From assembly GCA_019055375.1 (NCBI GenBank), contig JAHQIW010005558.1:1-64000 (forward strand): a DNA stretch of 64,000 bases, given 5' to 3'. Made by a program: the position numbers and the translations under genes. The stretch comes from Parelaphostrongylus tenuis. Its lineage: Eukaryota > Nematoda > Chromadorea > Rhabditida > Metastrongylidae. Numbering within the stretch: position 1 is the stretch's first letter; each line of letters begins with the position of its first letter. The notes beneath the pieces were generated by a model. It saw only the letters and a program-made list of their open reading frames with translations. It was not told the DNA's origin and did no database searches. Shown one piece after another: positions 47,131 through 59,582 of this stretch.

Positions 47131-48755
47131 TCTGTCTTTTTACTATTGCTACAGCGAAAATTGATCAAATGACGTAGCCGTGTTTGTACAATTAGTAGCT
47201 TTCTTAGCAGCTACACAACAAAAGAAGAGAATAATTTCTAAAAAATCATTTACATCACACGAGGACCACATGAGCTTTCTATTCATGTAAGGTTCTACTA
47301 ATCGTAAAGGTCGGTGTCCATCACGTGATATCGTATTCAAAAAATTGGTTCACGTTGCTCACATGACGATTTAAAAGCATCGCTCTATGAAATCATCATC
47401 TAACATATTGAAAATTTACTGCAGTTAAAAAGAGAGCTGAATGAGCAGCGTTATGCCGATCTGATTGCATTTTCAATCGAGAAGTATTTTCATCAAAAAA
47501 TTCTTACTGCGTTCATCATATGCACAAAGACTATGAAACCGGCATAGATTCCAGGCTTTTGCATGCTATGTGATGTGTCTTCAAATTTTTTCTAACTACG
47601 ATGTCACTCACGCGAACATTTTCACAGAAGGACTTTGCTTTTGTCGGCAAAAAGATATTTTATATCGGCAGTTTCCCGTGCAGTGTGACTATAGCAGCGG
47701 TTCCACGGAGCCGTTGCCTTTTCAGGGAGAGCCGTAGTAATCTGGAGAGTAGAACGTGATGTGCTCCAAAGCCAGCGGTCCTTCAAAAGGCGTGACCACG
47801 GCAGCTACTGTAGTGTCATCGGGGCTCGGGTCATTTTCGTAATCTGTTCGTTCCTTGAACGGTCGTTATTCCACTAGTCTGTTATGGTTTGATTAGATCA
47901 CTGCTAGTCGTTATTTATATTCTCATTATTTTAGTTGCTGGTGAAGCTCATCGCATTGTAAGCGGAGCTTACGACTTTGACGGTGGACCAAGTACTGTGG
48001 GTCCCGCTTGGTCCGTAAGCCCTGCATTGTAGCAAGGAGGGAGGCGTATGTGGTATGTGGTGATGGCATAGTGTACAATACACATAATTAATCACCCACT
48101 AGCTCCCTTCCTCTGTGTATAAGTCTGCTTATGGCAAGCATAATTTCGTTCTGAGGTGCGCCGCCTAATCAAGTCCCGAAGTCTACCAGCTGACTTCGTT
48201 CACTTATCAACCCTCAATTGTATCGACTCACCTTTTCAGTGCGCACGTCATGTCACAGTATTATCGTGGTTACACAGTATGCGCCGTTGCTATTGCTGTG
48301 TTCTTATTGTAGTATTATTGTACTTATGTATATATTTGTCTTAATATCTTCTATAATAACACTAATATTCACTCGAGACGTCAATATCACTAGCCGTCAT
48401 CGGCAACACTCATCAATCAATCAATATAGCAAATTAGTGGCCAACGGCGGGCAGCTCCGTTGCCATAGCTTCTGCCATCTGGACTTGTCTGGTATCAGTG
48501 TGTCATCCTCTGATTTATGAAGAGTTCGGTTGGCAGGGAATCGAACCAAACTCCATGCATTTATTGGAAGACATTTCTAATGGCTGCACTACACGGTAGT
48601 AGGCTTGTTAATTGTTGATATAGAAAATGAATGACTACACTCAAAACAATGCGACAAGTTTATAAAAAATGAGTAGTGTGTTCATAATTCGCTTGAAGGG
48701 ACTAGAAAGTAGTCAAAAAATTACAATGTTGTACGTCAATCAAATTTTTGAGTAG
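47131..48755. other. No gene seen; possible tRNA-like trace
   Basis: At about 48530-48610 the minus strand reads a GGTTCGATTCCC B box-like element within CATGGAGTTTGGTTCGATTC; no convincing fold. A block at about 47960-48075 (TGGACCAAGTACTGTGGGTCC, AGGCGTATGTGGTATG) resembles 52110-52230. Other frames are unrecognised. Confidence 0.35.
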
Positions 48756-48759
48756 GAGA

Positions 48760-49215
48760 GTCTTCATAGTCATCGCTTTTGGGGCGCACACAGTAGAAAA
48801 ATATGGCGATGCGGACTTTGATATGGTAGCAAGAATCTTAGAAAACCTGAGGTAGGAGTCAAGAATATCGGCGCGGAAAACCTTTTTGAGCCTTTTGGAT
48901 AAATCGCAAAAGACCAGATATGAATAAGAGAGGAGAATGCCTGAACATAACAAGTGATAGGGTGCCTTATCTCACAGCCATCTTCTAGTCTGAGTGTGGT
49001 TCAGTTTTCAAACTGTGTCACACAAGACCGGTGACCGCTCTCACATAACTCTAAATAAGGTGTGGCTTTTTTTAGAATAACTAGACGTTTGATGTCTTTT
49101 CTACTGGATTTTTGATGCATGCAAAATATCAACCGAGTGATCATATATGAAAAGCTATGGTATATACGCCCAGGCTCTGACGAAGACGTTACCTCCGAAA
49201 CATAGCCATCCAATT
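48760..49215 (+). mobile_element. Penelope-like element: GIY-YIG C-terminal end and tail
   Basis: The plus strand near 48775-48960 gives LGAHTVEKYGDADFDM, SARKT, then ERRMPEHNK- and GALSHSHLL-like traces that correspond to the C-terminal part of the PLE endonuclease. The tail GGCTCTGACGAAGACG...CCGAAACATAGCC lies at about 49170-49207. It is frameshifted and inactive. Confidence 0.55.
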
Positions 49216-50335
49216 TTGAGGAAAAAGAAGTAACAGCCTCGCGCAAGCTTCAAATAAAGAAAAGGACTTCCATAGTCACATATTCACTCACTGCAAGAAA
49301 GGCGTTAGAAGACATTGAGTAAGATAGCTGCACCACGAATATATCCGAATTCCATATAGCGCTCAAACTGTCGTGCTTTTCACATAATAAAGATTTAGCT
49401 TTTGAATTCCAACAGATTCATTTGTAACAACTTGAAAGACCTACTTTCTTCAAAACCTTGGCATGTTAATAACATGAAACTGTGAAAATGAGAAGGTTAG
49501 CTTGAAAAATAATTTTTTATTTTGAGCTTCACGAGGTTGGTAATTTTTTTCCAAATGATTGTCTTTCTTTCAATCAATGGGTCATCTTGGCTGCTTGTGG
49601 CTGACGTTTCCACAAATACGCATTCATTAGAGCCTAAAAGTACTATTCATTATAACGCTAGTTATATAATTGTGTACTGTGAAAAGTTGAAAATCTAGGG
49701 CATTAATAAGCGAAAAGTGATTCAGGAGAAACCACTCACCTTGTAACTAGTCTAAGGACTACCTATGTTTTCAGGGCAGAGTGACGTATGAACCCGCCCC
49801 CAACGCCACTAGGACAAATTAAAGATAAGTACTAACTGATACCCACACTAGAAAATCAATTTGGGATAAGGTGTCATGTGGTTTGTTATGCTAAGCCACT
49901 CTCCCTTTCTGTTGAAATTTATCCAGAAAGCTTCAAAGTTTTTGCGCCGATGTTTTTGATTCGCGCCCTAAGATTTCAACTACTATCTCGAAGTCGCCAT
50001 TATTGTGCCTTTGTGTCCTCTGGCTACTTGAAGGTTTATTTGGGTCTTTATTTGTTTTCCCTTGTAGGTGCTCTTTCATGCGGATGTGAGATAAGGTAGA
50101 TTGTTACCGTTTTTAGGCATTTTCTAATAGCAGTACTTGCTTTGTCTGCAATGAAAGGTTGCATAAGAGGTGCCTTACTATTTTAGTATGGCACCTTGTT
50201 GTTCTCATTGCGAGGCTTTTCGGTCCTTTTCGGCCTTACCTTAGCTGATGCTTTTTTCTTGTACTCATTAGAAATGCCTATTTTGCCGCGCAAGGTCTAG
50301 TGACTCCTTTTTTTCATCGTCTCCCGTACAAAAAA
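49216..50335. other. No gene seen
   Basis: At about 49600-49645 the minus strand has a diverged PLE tail-like block (GGCTCTAATGAATGCG, GGAAACGTCAGCC). No adjacent PLE coding sequence is visible. The rest holds only short unrecognised frames. Confidence 0.4.
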
Positions 50336-50339
50336 TTAC

Positions 50340-50835
50340 AGCTGTTCAAGTCATATTTGGGATATGGGCTTTTTTAGTATGTAAGCGATGAGAAGAGAGG
50401 TAATGCACTAAGAAGTTTTTGCTGCTAGCCTTACAAAATATTCTGTATTGTAGCCACTTTCATTGCGTTGAGCTTGAACGTTCAAAAAGACAATGGGTCA
50501 AAGACTAGCACCCAGCTTAGCCATCGCCTTGAAGTCAAAAGTGGAAGCTCCAATTCTCCACTGGCGTCCAATACTCTTCTGTCGATAGAGAGACAACTGT
50601 TTTGTCATCTGCTCTACACAAGAGGAGATGGGTAAATAATTCGAACTTCTGAACGGACAGTCAGAGTTTACTAAGTTGACGCGAGAAAAGTGTTCAGAAA
50701 ATTGGATCCCTTCTTGAACGTTCAAGTTTACTCTAATGAAAGTGGCAACAATATAAAATGGTACTGCATGCCTAGCAACAAAAACATCTTAGTGCATTAC
50801 CTCTCTTCTCATCGCTCACATACTAAAAATCCATA
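50340..50835. mobile_element. Penelope-like element RT fragment, fold-back
   Basis: The plus strand from 50491 encodes MGQRLAPSLAIALKSKVEAP, then in shifted frames CFVICSTQEEMG and LNGQSEFTKLTRE, and at 50700-50830 FLNVQVYSNESGNNIKWY and PSNKNILVHYLSSHRSHTK. This is the RT catalytic and C-terminal region. The segment 50340-50480 is the near-complement of 50700-50830 (TAGTGCATTACCTCTCTTCT and its mirror), so a second copy faces away on the minus strand. Both are inactive. Confidence 0.68.
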
Positions 50836-53800
50836 TATTCATAAATGGACGGTAATTAGTTCAATTTTGTCCAAAACTGAAATAACTTGGAAATATAATA
50901 GCAATGGGCTGTCAACGACAACAAATTATTTGGTGTTTGTGCTTCTTGAAATTTTTCTCTCTGTCAAAGGGAACAGTTGCTCTCGTTCTTACAGAAATCA
51001 AGCCGATCCAAAACACCTGAGCTTTATAAGATTCTGTAGACCTCATTTTTTCCTGAAATGGAAATTGATCGACAACTCGTCTGTGCTTGAGGGTCTGTTT
51101 CGGCGTGTCGTCCTACAAACCAGACTAGGAATAATTCCACGCATTTCGAAATTTTAAGCTGTGTTCATTATCAAAACAATTCTGGCCACCGATATTGGTT
51201 CGATTTACGAATTTTCATCCAACGACAGCTTCTACATGTTCGCCTAAAAAAACTGAATGGAAGCGGTTTTCATGAACTAGTTAGCCGGTCAAAGAGGCTG
51301 TCTTAATGAGTAGTACTAGGAAAAGGTGAGACACGGGTTTATATTCCGGTCAAGGTGCACAGTTTTATTTATCAGTCACGAGGGAATTTGCGTCATTTCA
51401 CAGACACGGCTGAATAGCATAACATTCCAAAGAGACATCGTTTTTATTGCAGTGGTGTAATGGCTCCTGAGTTCTGTGTGTCGAAGAAAGTTATAAGGAT
51501 TACTATTCAGGAAATGTTTCTATGTAGCTAAGGTTAAATACACGATTCAAAAGAGGCTACGATTTTTGTGACAAACTTCCAATGAACAACATTACATTTC
51601 CGCGTAATATGATAATCCGTTTTATCCGTCACAAATTTCTACAGTAGAATTCTGTCTATTCTAAAAAAGTATATGATTCATATCAAATTCATTTTTGTCG
51701 TCGTCGTAGGCATGCTATTTATTATTTATTTTTGTCGTCGTCGTAGGCATTTATGAAACATGACTATTGATTTGAGATCAGAATTCAAGTTCATGGTGTT
51801 CAGAAGATAAGATCCGAAGTGGCTCTTAGTTTACCTGGACTGCAAATTTTATGCTACAAAATGTAATAAGAAGAAAAGTTTCTAAAATTCTCGGTTGTGC
51901 CTCAGGCGCCACCATTGTCACATCGAACTCCCAAAATTGTTCAAAGTTCACCTGGCTCACTCGCACTTCAACCCAAATATCGAGTGATGCTGCTTAACTC
52001 CAATAGTGTTCACTCACAGCATTCTCTCTAGAGAAATTGAGGAAGGTAAAATGAATCTACCAGAATATTCTAAGCCTTATCGAGTTTGTTACGTGAGAGC
52101 CATGCACGTCTTTCGGAGGTATCGCCCTCGTCATCAGTGGTCCACGCCCCACACTGAACCATTCTTTGTAGCACGAAGGGGAGTATGTGGTGAGAGCACA
52201 GCGTACAATGACACTGTCTTATCACCACTCTTTCAGTCGTTGGATTGCGGCAAAGAACTAGCTATCATTCAATCGTAGATAGCTTCAACATTCGAATTAC
52301 AGTGCTAATATTTCCTTTGACTACAAAATCGTAGAAAGGAATGAATCTATCACAGATTTGTTGTGCCTGAATCTATAGCTTATGGCACACGGTAGTTCGA
52401 GAGTCATATAGGATTTGAGTGAGTCTGTTTACGTTACAAATATCTAAACAGTGTCTTCTAGAGCCTCTCTGAAAATAAGGGCTGTAACTGTAAAGAAACC
52501 CCTACTCCAGATTTCGATAAAGTATAAATCTGCATATTATCACGATTTTCTAGTCGCTTTACGCTATTTGTAGTTCTCATAAAGTTACTGTTTTCTCACT
52601 TAATCAGGACTGTCGCATGTCACTTTCTCCACTTGCACTTACCGGTCACCCATTATCACATAGCACAGGGATTAAGATGCTTTGCAATGAATACATGATC
52701 GTTCGCCGTCTAATCTCACTCTGATCAAAATCTTTATTAGTCCGGAGTTGGCAATTTAATATTAGAACAGTACAGAGGCAGAAAAGCATTCAGGACATAC
52801 ATCGTTATGCCCTCATAAGATATAAATAAGTCAAATGTGAACTGACTCACTCCATGCTCAAATAAATTGAGTCGAATTTATGGTGCGTCATTCAGATAAT
52901 GATGAACATTTGAGCATTCTCATCTCTCGATCAATAATAAAGGTATAATATGAAAGATTGAGAAACTATCTAATCCGCAAATCGTCGTTCCACAATGTCT
53001 TTTTGGAGATTGCCAGAAAAAGCGTCAATGTAACGTGATATCACAGTGTAATGATTACGTTTCACTTCAAAGAATTACCTTTCCAGAAGTTGTTATTATT
53101 ACTATTTTCATTGGAGCTGTTACCGACAGAAGGCTCTGTCCGAGTGGATAGTGATGCATGGTGCGGCTGAACCAGTAATTAATCCCACAGCCTTACAGCA
53201 TTTTCCGGATATCATTTACGTATAGCCCAGAATACGCTCAGGCCGGACAATCTCCAAGATTATAAGGAGACGTCATCGACCACTATTCTACAAAGTTTAT
53301 GAAGAAGATGAGATCTTCTAGCAAGAGAGGAAACGAATACAGTGCTAGCAGTACTGGTGAGTTCCACACAGGGAAAAAAACAGTGATACAGGGCAAATAA
53401 AATGAAAGTGAAGATGATTTCTTACTATACTTTCAGTAAAAAAAACAGAGAGTGATAATTTGTTGGTGATGACATATTCAACTCTTCAAATTTTGGGCTG
53501 TTGGAGAAATAAGTGGTTCCAAGAAAGTGCCAAGAAAGGAAAGAAAGAAAGGAATTGGTCAGGCCCGTTTCCAATTTGAGAAAGTATCCTATGGTGCCAC
53601 CTACACCTTACTCATAAGAAAAGTGTTCAATGTGCAGAAGCTTTTCAATTTTACATATGGTTGGAATTTACAAATTTCTCATCCAGGTGAATATTTCATC
53701 TCGTTCTTTGCTCTTTTTGAAGTGTTTCATTTTATTTATTTGCTTATTTCTATTTCACATTTAATATTTTTGTGGTCATTTTTATCTTTATCTATTTATA

Positions 53801-56290
53801 TTTTAACATTATTCTTGTTTATCATATCTTGATTGATATCACATATATTACATACTATCATCACTTAATATTTATTTCATTTTATTTTCTGTTTGAATTT
53901 ACCTATGGGTTCGAAGGCACCTTAAGTTATGTCATATAACAAATTAAACTTACAGAGCAATGCATTTAATTGACCCTCGTTTTGCCAGATCTCTGACTTC
54001 ATCGTGCACCGGCTTGGAAACGAAACGGCGCTGTCGTTGATCGAGCACCTCTGAATACAACGTAACGAGAAAGTGCTATGGCTTCTATTGCTCGTTCAGT
54101 CAAATGAGCTTCACCATTCACATTATGCCTATGTGATCTACTGCTTAAGGATTTCCGTTTCCTCTCCTTATCTTAATATTTTTACAGTACATAAGCACAA
54201 CATTACAAATTTCTCAACTTTTCACGATTTTCCACTTTTCTTTTCCTTCAAATGATTCTTGATTAAACTGTTCTTAAACATTTCATATAAGCTGCCTCTT
54301 AAATAGGTATACCACATTGTTATCTGCTAAGTATGATGTAATAAGCACTGCTTGACAGTGGACATCTACTCGGAAGCTGTTCGTAATAAAAAGGAGATGT
54401 GAACGTTTTTTGTTGGCCTCTACATTGAATAATTTGCTCTATTCGCAATAATCAACCTGGGTAAGGCAAAATGCGGATTTGAGTCCCTCTTGACGCAAAA
54501 CCTTTGCACATTACTCTACATCACTGAAAAAATTGGCTAACAGCAGACGTCGCTTGACTGATTCGACCAACACAAGGTTGCAATGTAGCTTAATAGTGAC
54601 CTAAAGAACAGCTCCTAATACATATTTGACCTGCTCAATGCAGAAACTAATGGAACGAAGGATCATATAGCCGCACGGCCGCTAAAGTGGTAATTTGCCG
54701 CAATAAAGTTCTCTGCAGAGACGTTCACTTGCCGATTGTAATGCGATGAGGAAGTGCAAGACGAATGTCGTGGCGAATTTTGGTTTATTTTTCTCTTCAA
54801 CTAATCCGATACGAAGCTTATTATTCATCTTTCATCACCCTCATAAAATAAGGCAATAAGGAACCAATAAATCGGCAGTGCCGATTATGTTTTCCCAATG
54901 TCGTGCGTAAGCACATACTTTGCAAGAAGTTTGTATTTGGAAATTTTCACTGCAATTATCGGAAACTTTACTAATTTGATCATTGCCGCATGGCAACGTG
55001 CACGGTAACGGCGAAGTATTCAAGAAAACCTTCCGGATCTCATTCAAAAAATCCACATTTTTAAGCTGTTTTGAAACCCAGCGCAAAAATAATCGTCTGG
55101 TCATCACTTGATAATATAAACAATACTCAGAACAGTAAAATTACCTAAAAAACAATTGATCTAAATAATTTTAGGAGCAAATCTTATTCAAACTGTACTA
55201 GAACAACTCGCATAGTAGAAGAGACGATTCTTGAAGAAAAAAGCGCGGAATAGAATAACAAAAAGAAAAATCAAAAACATTCACTCACTGAAATGTAAAG
55301 GCCTTACTGAGATATACAATTTCATGTTCACTATTCTCTATAATATATCACATGACCAAGTAAAGTTTTGTTCCGAACGTTCTTGAATTATGATCGATTC
55401 AATTCGACATGGGTTTCAAAAACAACCGCACGGAGGCATTTCAGTTTGAAGAATTTAGGCCGATCTCATACGGGTGTGGTACTAATCATGGAAGGAATAT
55501 CAGGAGCATAAAACAACGTGATCACGCAAGCTAATCATGAAAAATTATCGCTTAGTCATACAAAATGCCCAGTGACAAATTCTGCTTTCTCTGCGCACAA
55601 AAGAAGAATGGAGAGACTTAGACGACACAATGTAAACATATTCTTTCTTGGGCATTCAAAACGCTCGGAAAAGTGTCAAAGGAAGAAGCTACCTAATGTC
55701 ACTTCAACCACCTTCTCAAAATATGTTTCCTTACCTTCTTCATCCAAGAACTCTTAAGGTATTTAGACGCGCAACTGAGGCGAACGGACCAATTATTGCG
55801 GCATTAACACTTGTTCTTTGAGAAGCCTTCAGTGCTGTATCTTGATCTTCCAACAATTCTGCAGTCGTTTGTATTAGCTACTAGTCGGCCTTCATCAATA
55901 GGAAGAAAGTGGAGAAGTTAAATGAGTCTGGTTTTGCGGCTAAAATTTTTGATAAAAGCACTACTTCGCTTTTCCAATGACAACATAGTTTTCTGCTTTC
56001 ATGTATATAGTTCACGGTGTGACGACGACGTTCTATCCACTACAAATTTTTTCACATGTGGGAAAAAACGGTATTCTTTGTCGCAACAGCACAATAAAGA
56101 TTGTCTGTTGCGTCATTAAAATTATTTTATCCGCTGTATTTTTCCTCAAGAGACCACTCACATGTATCTTGCTACCATTTAAAATCTGACGAACACTTTT
56201 ATCTCAATAACTATGATTCATGATTCCAAACAACTAAATCGTTGTGTCTTCAGATGTTTGCTAATAATTGTCGCCCTCTCAAATTTTAGG
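50836..56290. other. Long stretch without a supported gene
   Basis: I found no gene. Small features: a 23-base unit (ATTTTTGTCGTCGTCGTAGG plus CAT) directly repeated at 51691-51713 and 51728-51750; a tRNA-like trace at about 51285-51365; a block at 52110-52260 resembling 47960-48075. Open but unrecognised frames are 52006-52278 (plus), 53527-53832 (plus, very AT-rich) and 54841-55107 (minus, with SCKVCAYARHW). 55500-56200 may contain decayed receptor-like sequence before copy B, but I cannot align it convincingly. Confidence 0.4.
56281..56289 (+). promoter_or_regulatory. Candidate trans-splice acceptor of copy B
   Basis: AAATTTTAG sits 15 bases before the chosen ATG at 56305. It fits a nematode 3' splice acceptor with no obvious upstream coding exon, as expected for spliced-leader addition. 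It could also be a cis acceptor. Confidence 0.4.
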
Positions 56291-56304
56291 AAAGTCTGCT
56301 AGGA

Positions 56305-59300
56305 ATGATTAGCCCGAAAAACATTGCGAACGTTTCATCAAATCTGCTTTCAATCTTCTTGCTAACTATCACTGAAGTGTTGGGATGTGGGACACTCCCG
56401 GGAGGGGCAGGTATCAGATAGAAAATTGTACATGTGATCTGAACATCTAAAATGTTAAACATATAGATGTAAGCCTTGGCTAAATTTAACCCCTACTACT
56501 TTATCACAACGCGAAATAATAGTAATCTCAAGGACGACCTCTACGTAAAATTTAGGCGTTATAAATTAACAATTGAGCTAATTTGATCTGAATACACTAA
56601 TTTATATGTCAGACAACTGCGACATACTAGTAGCTCGCGATGCACCCTGGCTTGACCCGTACTTCAACGAACACTTTGATCTTTTTGACCTATAGTGGAG
56701 TCTAACGGAGTTTATTATTTTCAAATTTTATGTTCTAAATGAACAATTCATGCGAATTATTCCAACTACTTGGACAAAAATTCGCAAAATTTAGCTGCGA
56801 TGAGGACATGGAGGTTTAATGTTACCGGTTTCAATTTGCCAGTTGCAATGGCGTTCTCTACAGCAGCAGCGACGCAGGCTCAAGTGCCCGGTATTTCACC
56901 AAGTTTAGGCTCAGCAGAAGCACTCGTAAAGCGTCTTGTAATACAAGGAGTGAGTTTGCAATTCTAAAAAGGTGAATTCCAGTGCAAAACGTAGATAGGA
57001 GTATACTCGAAGAAAAGGTATAATATGATAAAAATACCAGCCAGCTAGCAATCGAGTGCGAAAACACTCTGTGTTAGGTGAAAACTCTGCTTGATATAGA
57101 GTATAAAACGTACGTCGTCGACAACTCTCTATAAGGAGTGTAACGCTCCCGAGAGAATTGACTATAAAAAGATCGACAGACGACGGGTTCTGACCGGCTG
57201 ATGAGGCTGTAAGGACGAAACACGTGTCTCGGACTGTACAAGAGCCCTTACCAGACCACATGACATGTTGGCTCAAATAATAATGAAAGGATCTATTGAA
57301 ATTTGAGCGTGGTCTTAATAAAGCACTCGAAGGAAAGGTATAAGTAGATAGGAGTTTTGATTAAACCACTGCGTACGTCACCAGCCAAGGCGCAGCGCGG
57401 TGCGAATAACCTATAGTTATAGTACCGAGTGGTTAGTGATACAGGCAACTGGATAGAAGATCAGTGGTTTGATCTCCTCCCACGACGCTTCCCAGCAGAT
57501 TTCTTGGTGCCACTTCCTTGTATTATACTTAACTGCTTTCAGTCTGTTATACATCATATTACAGTCACCATCGTAACACCGTAACATTAGCGAATAGGTA
57601 GTGTATTTATCTCCACTTGCTTGAAATTTGCAACTTTTGATAATACATATAACATGACATACTTACATATATCATTTATACTTATAGAACAGCAACAATA
57701 ACGCAATTTAAATAATAAATTGTCAGCACAACGATCACTTTGCTTATATGGAATTTATGAGAGAATGCGGCTAATTGTATGCAGTAGAATATTTGTTTTT
57801 AACTGCTACTTTTACAATGTGGTCGAGAAAAATGCGGAAAAAGTTGGAGTGTGTTGCTGCCTCATGGATTTATGTTTCGTTACAGAGTGGAGGATTGTAA
57901 AACAATCGAGGGCTTTTTCGTTATAATTACGTCTTTAGAAGAGCATTCAGAATCAATCAACCTAAAATTAACACCAAAAAAACTTGCTGTGAAGCGCCGT
58001 GGGAAGAACTTGGACCGAAAACCTTCCCATTAGACTGCATCATCAACCAGCCGGCACTATGAACAGCTCGACGCGCAAGACTGTCTCAGATGGTACGCAG
58101 TGGGTGAATAACTCGTCATCAGTGTAATGACAAAATTATTAAAATGGCTCTACATAAACTATTGAAGAATACCTACAAGAACATCCCTTTGTTTTATGAA
58201 AACTTCGCTTTATAGGTGATCGGCGTTCTTGAACAACAAGGGCGTGCTGCTGGTCTCCCTGATGCTATAATCGCAACCATTTGGGTCAGCTCGGTGTCAA
58301 CGTCATCTACACACCACTACAATGCCACAAAGTTATCATTAGTCCATCATTGCCATGTATGTTTTGATTTTGCAACATCAATTCGGGTAATTTCACACAG
58401 CTGCACGCATTTTCCGCCAGAAGTTTTGAGAAAATCGCCATGCGTTAAATAGCACTCTGTGTCGTCTTAGATTCGAAGCAGATCCGAACATTGCACGAAT
58501 CCGTTAGGTAGTGCACAAATAAATTTTTTCACATAATGATTTTGAGCAAACATGTCACGTGATGTGATAATGGGCTCTGGTACAGCCCGATACACGTGTT
58601 TTGATCATACAGTCCCGCAGTCGGAGAGAACCCGTCGTCCTTCAATCTTTCTAGGCAATCCTCTTTGGAGTCCCTAATCTCCTTATAGAGAGGTAACGAA
58701 GACGAACGATTTACATTGTAAGTCAAATGAAACTATCACCGATCATACAATGTTGTACACTAGATTGCTCATTGGCTTGTAATTTTATAATAATATACCT
58801 TCATATCGAGTGTTTTATTAAGACTTTTATTTTAACAGGTGTGCTATTTATTATCATTTTTCAGTTTTTTTTTCCAGTTTTTTGCCTGGTTTATTGCTCT
58901 ATAACAATGCCGATATAAAAATTTTTTGCCGCTCCGGTGCCTTCGTTTTCTTAGAGCCGCACTGATTTCTGCAAAGTGGCTTAAACCAAGATCGCAAAGG
59001 AAATTCCATTGTACGAATTCTTACATGAGGTGTACACCCGATAAAAGAATTTTCGATCTGTGTTATATTGAGCGCTCCAACTTTATTCATTGAAAGACCT
59101 GTTCTTGCAAGTGACCAAGATTGTACATTTTTGGAAAAGTTTTCTCCGAAAAATCTGAGTATCAGATTCAGCATTTTACACGGGCCTTTTTATTGCTGCA
59201 GTTGCGCAAGAAATGATGATGAGGACCTGTGTTGTCGTTGGTAACACAGTGACGACGACATGTCCACCACTTGCAGCGGGAGCAGCAAGAGGGCCAGCGC

Positions 59301-59582
59301 CGATGTGTACGCCAGCCGATGGCATGAACTTCATGCCCATCGACCCTCAGCACTTGTCAACTTCAGGAACTCTTACGGTCTCAATTGTTCTGTTTTTTCA
59401 TTTACTATTTTTTCTGCACAACTTTGCTCTGAGGAAGCAAATGATTAGTTTAGACCTCAAATATCATTATGGCGAATTGGAACAGGGACATGTGGGAAAG
59501 TGTAGTGAACAGAGTGCTTCGAATGTTGGCATCGGGTCCGTTTGGAACGCACTTCGTTGCGGCAGTCGCCACCGTCACCTGA
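56305..59582 (+). CDS. Copy B: five-exon CGTLPGG-family gene with a one-base frameshift
   Basis: Exons are 56305-56410, 56795-56949, 58216-58356, 59202-59377 and 59454-59582. Introns have GT..AG ends and phases 1, 0, 1, 0, exactly as in copy A. Exons 2 and 5 have the same lengths as in A (155 and 129 nt). Blocks are a signal peptide ending ITEVLG, CGTLPGG, MRTWRFNVTGF, VLEQQGRAAGLPDAIIATI, CVVVGNTVTTTCPP, LSTSGTLT and MWESVVNRVLRML. In exon 3, after codons for IIATI, one base is missing in a T-rich spot (about 58290) relative to copy A; without it the frame is lost. Exon 4 is one codon longer than in A. The deletion may be a real inactivating change or an assembly error, because everything else is intact. 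Introns 2 and 3 each contain a hammerhead-bearing repeat. Function unknown. Confidence 0.75.
57040..57345 (+). repeat. Hammerhead-bearing repeat, copy H5, in intron 2 of copy B
   Basis: It shares with the other copies a CTCTCTATAAGGAG block, CTCCCGAGAGAATTG, GACCACATGACATGTTGGC, and the end TTTGAGCGTGGTCTTAATAA. Only one arm holds a ribozyme core. It lies in sense orientation relative to copy B. Confidence 0.6.
57185..57247 (+). ncRNA. Hammerhead ribozyme candidate, best copy (H5)
   Basis: Distal stem I is GGGTTCT (57185-57191) with AGAGCCC (57241-57247). Proximal stem I is CCGG (57194-57197) with TCGG (57229-57232). The core is CTGATGA (57198-57204) and GAAA (57217-57220). Stem II is GGCTGTAAGGAC with a GTAA loop and one G-A mismatch. 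Stem III is A-U and C-G closing ACGT. Predicted cleavage is after C57228 in the triplet GUC. This matches the minimal type I hammerheads known from Penelope-like retroelements. The ACACGTGT palindrome could favour dimer action. All catalytic bases are present; activity is untested. Confidence 0.7.
58535..58735 (-). repeat. Hammerhead-bearing repeat, copy H6, in intron 3 of copy B
   Basis: On the minus strand the ribozyme region is 58572-58633. Distal stem I GGGTTCT/AGAGCCC, proximal stem I CCGA/TCGG, and the ACACGTGTA stem III with cleavage site are intact. The core is decayed (CTGCGGG for CTGANGA, AAAA for GAAA). The conserved stems support the structure assigned to H5. Confidence 0.6.

Noticed and set aside
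53527..53832. 101-codon plus frame with hydrophobic end
   Set aside because: The hydrophobic part is encoded by very T-rich sequence, so the apparent membrane segments follow from base composition.
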